A stretch of DNA of 7,164 nucleotides from Flavobacteria bacterium RIFCSPLOWO2_12_FULL_31_7. GTDB lineage: Bacteria; Bacteroidota; Bacteroidia; Flavobacteriales; Flavobacteriaceae. How positions within the stretch are numbered: the first letter of the stretch is position 1; each line of letters begins with the position of its first letter. Location: NCBI GenBank assembly GCA_001800945.1, contig MGWJ01000052.1:1-7164 (forward strand), written 5' to 3'. Below are positions 6,253 to 7,164 of this stretch, piece after piece. A model generated the notes under the pieces. The model had not been told where the DNA came from and made no database searches. It saw only the letters and a list, made by a program, of their open reading frames with translations. Made by a program: the position numbers and the translations under genes.

Positions 6253-6282
6253 TTTCGCCCATCATAATTATAATGAGCGAAA
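6253..6282. terminator. Hairpin between the convergent TRIC-like gene and rpiB
   Basis: The arms 6253-6265 and 6270-6282 fold around an AATT loop: TTTCGC, CAT and AT pair with AT, ATG and GCGAAA, with two C/A mismatches (6259 with 6276, 6263 with 6272). In the opposite-strand RNA both mismatches become G-U pairs, so the hairpin is more stable for rpiB transcripts. A T-rich tail (TTTCTATT) follows on the plus strand, while the minus side lacks a good T-run. It starts just after one stop codon and ends 13 bases from the other, as expected for a shared terminator. Confidence 0.6.
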
Positions 6283-6295
6283 TTTCTATTATAAT

Positions 6296-6727
6296 TTATT
6301 TACAAGCAATTTTATGCACTCTATTAGCGTGTCTTCCGCCTTCAAATTCGGTGTTTAAAAAAGTATGAACCATTTCAACAGCTTGTTGAATAGAAGTATA
6401 ACGAGCTGGAATTGAAATTACATTTGCATCATTATGCTGACGGGCTAATTCTGCAATTTCTTTCGTCCAACATAAAGCGGCGCGAATATCTTGGTGCTTG
6501 TTAGCCGACATCGCAATTCCATTTCCAGAACCACAAATTACAATTCCTAAATGTGCTTTTTTACTTTCTACATCATAGGCAACTGCATGTCCGAAGTCAG
6601 GATAATCTACACTTTCAAAAGTGTCTGTTCCATGGTTAATAACTTCGTGACTGTTATTTTCTAAATATTGGATTATTGCTTTTTTGTAGTCTGGACCCGC
6701 GTGGTCATTACCAATTGAGATTGTCAT
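6296..6727 (-). CDS. rpiB: Ribose-5-phosphate isomerase B
   Basis: This 143-residue cytoplasmic enzyme of the RpiB/LacAB family interconverts ribose 5-phosphate and ribulose 5-phosphate in the non-oxidative pentose phosphate pathway. Family residues are in place: Asp8-His9 in GNDHAG, DYPDFG (41-46), the catalytic Cys65 in ICGSGNGIAMSANK with Ser67 at the usual Thr/Ser position, His98 in QHNDANV, and the C-terminal Arg132-His133 and Arg136 expected to bind phosphate. The length is typical. It is a single complete gene, not a LacA/LacB pair, which favours RpiB over galactose-6-phosphate isomerase. The ATG at 6727 starts exactly at the conserved first strand (MTISIGNDHAG). A good promoter match lies just upstream. 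The gene converges on the TRIC-like gene and diverges from the AT-rich spacer on the right, so it is probably transcribed alone. Confidence 0.96.
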   Translation of the reverse strand: MTISIGNDHAGPDYKKAIIQYLENNSHEVINHGTDTFESVDYPDFGHAVAYDVESKKAHLGIVICGSGNGIAMSANKHQDIRAALCWTKEIAELARQHNDANVISIPARYTSIQQAVEMVHTFLNTEFEGGRHANRVHKIACK

Positions 6728-6758
6728 AATTGTGTGTTGTGTAGTTAATAAAGTTTGA

Positions 6759-6786
6759 CAAAAATAATCAATATCCTCTGTATCAA
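6759..6786 (-). promoter_or_regulatory. rpiB promoter (TTG-N17-TATTTTTG)
   Basis: Read on the minus strand, TTG (6786 to 6784) is followed after 17 bases by TATTTTTG (6766 to 6759). This is a full match to the Flavobacterium promoter form in both sequence and spacing. The predicted start is near 6752, giving a leader of about 25 bases before the rpiB ATG. It is the best promoter in the window. Confidence 0.7.
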
Positions 6787-7153
6787 GAAGTAAATTTGTA
6801 ATTATTATTAAAGTAGCATTAAGGTAAGAATTCTGAGAAATTTTAACAAAAAAAGTGCATTGTTAATATAAAATCGCAATTGCTTGATAATCAGTTAAAC
6901 TTAATTTAACAAAACATGTTAATAACTAAAGAAAGAAAATAAAAACTTTTTTTTGGTTGTCTGAATAAAAATTGTAATCAAAATCTCAAACTTTAAATCC
7001 TAATTTAGTTATTAGAGTTTATTGTTTTTTTATCAATAGTTTTTACATGGTTATTAACAAATTTTAGAAACTTAGTTTTATACAAAAGATAACTGTTATT
7101 AGATTTTAACAGTTGTTAATAAGATTTTAATTTAAAATTTAATCAAATTGAAA
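6787..7153. other. Gene-free AT-rich spacer with repeated GTTAA/TTAAC
   Basis: No convincing reading frame exists on either strand. GTTAA or TTAAC occurs eight times here (6843, 6862, 6894, 6906, 6918, 7054, 7106, 7115) and once more at 6744. Four copies share a longer core, TTGTTAATAA or a close form: 6860-6869, 6916-6925, 7113-7122, and an exact reverse complement at 7051-7060. Two inverted repeats are visible: GTTAAA/TTTAAC at 6894-6910 and AACTGTTA/TAACAGTT at 7091-7114. This may be a long control region for a gene starting at 7154. I see no tRNA, known riboswitch or terminator in it. Confidence 0.6.
7091..7114. repeat. Inverted repeat AACTGTTA / TAACAGTT
   Basis: An 8-bp perfect inverted repeat (7091-7098 and 7107-7114) has an 8-base loop and ends 39 bases before the possible ATG at 7154. 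Its right arm overlaps a TTGTTAATAA core at 7113-7122. It could be a regulator-binding dyad or a leader hairpin; nothing in the sequence decides between them. Confidence 0.45.
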
Positions 7154-7164
7154 ATGAACACTTT
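7154..7164 (+). CDS. Possible start of a plus-strand gene cut by the window edge
   Basis: An ATG at 7154 follows an A-rich stretch (AAATTGAAA), the usual look of a flavobacterial start codon, and is followed by Asn-Thr and two bases of a fourth codon. It sits at the end of a long gene-free region, where a gene start is expected. Only three full codons are visible, so the product cannot be named and the start itself is not proven. Confidence 0.35.

Noticed and set aside
6791..6798. TAAATTTG on the plus strand as a promoter box
   Set aside because: It matches TAnnTTTG, but no TTG lies at proper spacing and no gene starts for more than 350 bases, so chance in AT-rich DNA is more likely.
6841..7125. 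Replication origin in the right-hand spacer
   Set aside because: The GTTAA-rich cores only partly match DnaA boxes and no dnaA, dnaN or other origin-linked gene is visible; kept only as one possibility in the findings.
1..7164. CRISPR array, insertion sequence, toxin-antitoxin pair, phage or defence system
   Set aside because: No regular spaced repeats, transposase motifs, small gene pairs or defence domains were found; all sizeable genes match common core families.

Overview
The window looks like ordinary chromosomal core DNA from a member of the Bacteroidota, most likely a Flavobacterium-like flavobacterium. The evidence is low GC content with very AT-rich spacers, start codons without clear Shine-Dalgarno sequences, several matches to the Bacteroidota promoter form (TTG, then TAnnTTTG), and protein types typical of the group. 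I see no tRNA, rRNA, insertion sequence, phage gene or CRISPR array.

Layout. From 2563 leftward runs a minus-strand cluster. It holds a membrane-anchored protein with a degenerate LytM/M23 domain, then, one base after its stop codon, a GH3-family acyl-adenylating enzyme. After a short spacer with a hairpin comes the start of an exported protein with a carboxypeptidase-regulatory-like domain, cut by the window edge. Diverging from this cluster is tatA, the small Tat translocase subunit (2801-3004). A strong two-way terminator separates tatA from tex, which converges on it (3068-5200). Diverging from tex are two small plus-strand membrane protein genes, a DUF1294 protein and a TRIC/UPF0126 protein with a GTG start. 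They converge on rpiB (6296-6727, minus strand) across a second hairpin. The last 430 bases are a gene-free, very AT-rich spacer rich in GTTAA/TTAAC. It ends in what may be the first codons of another plus-strand gene at 7154.

How the genes fit together. Most are housekeeping genes with separate promoters: tex (nucleic-acid binding, transcription-related), rpiB (pentose phosphate isomerase) and tatA (export of folded proteins). The M23-like/GH3/exported-protein cluster is the least understood part. Every recognisable zinc or catalytic position of the M23-like domain except one is changed, three His and one Asp all to Asn. It is therefore probably not a peptidase, and it resembles the EnvC/NlpD type of amidase activator in layout. 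I found no convincing undescribed defence or mobile system. The best leads are this degenerate LytM protein and its tight coupling to GH3, the repeat-derived promoter region of tex, and the GTTAA-rich spacer at the right end.
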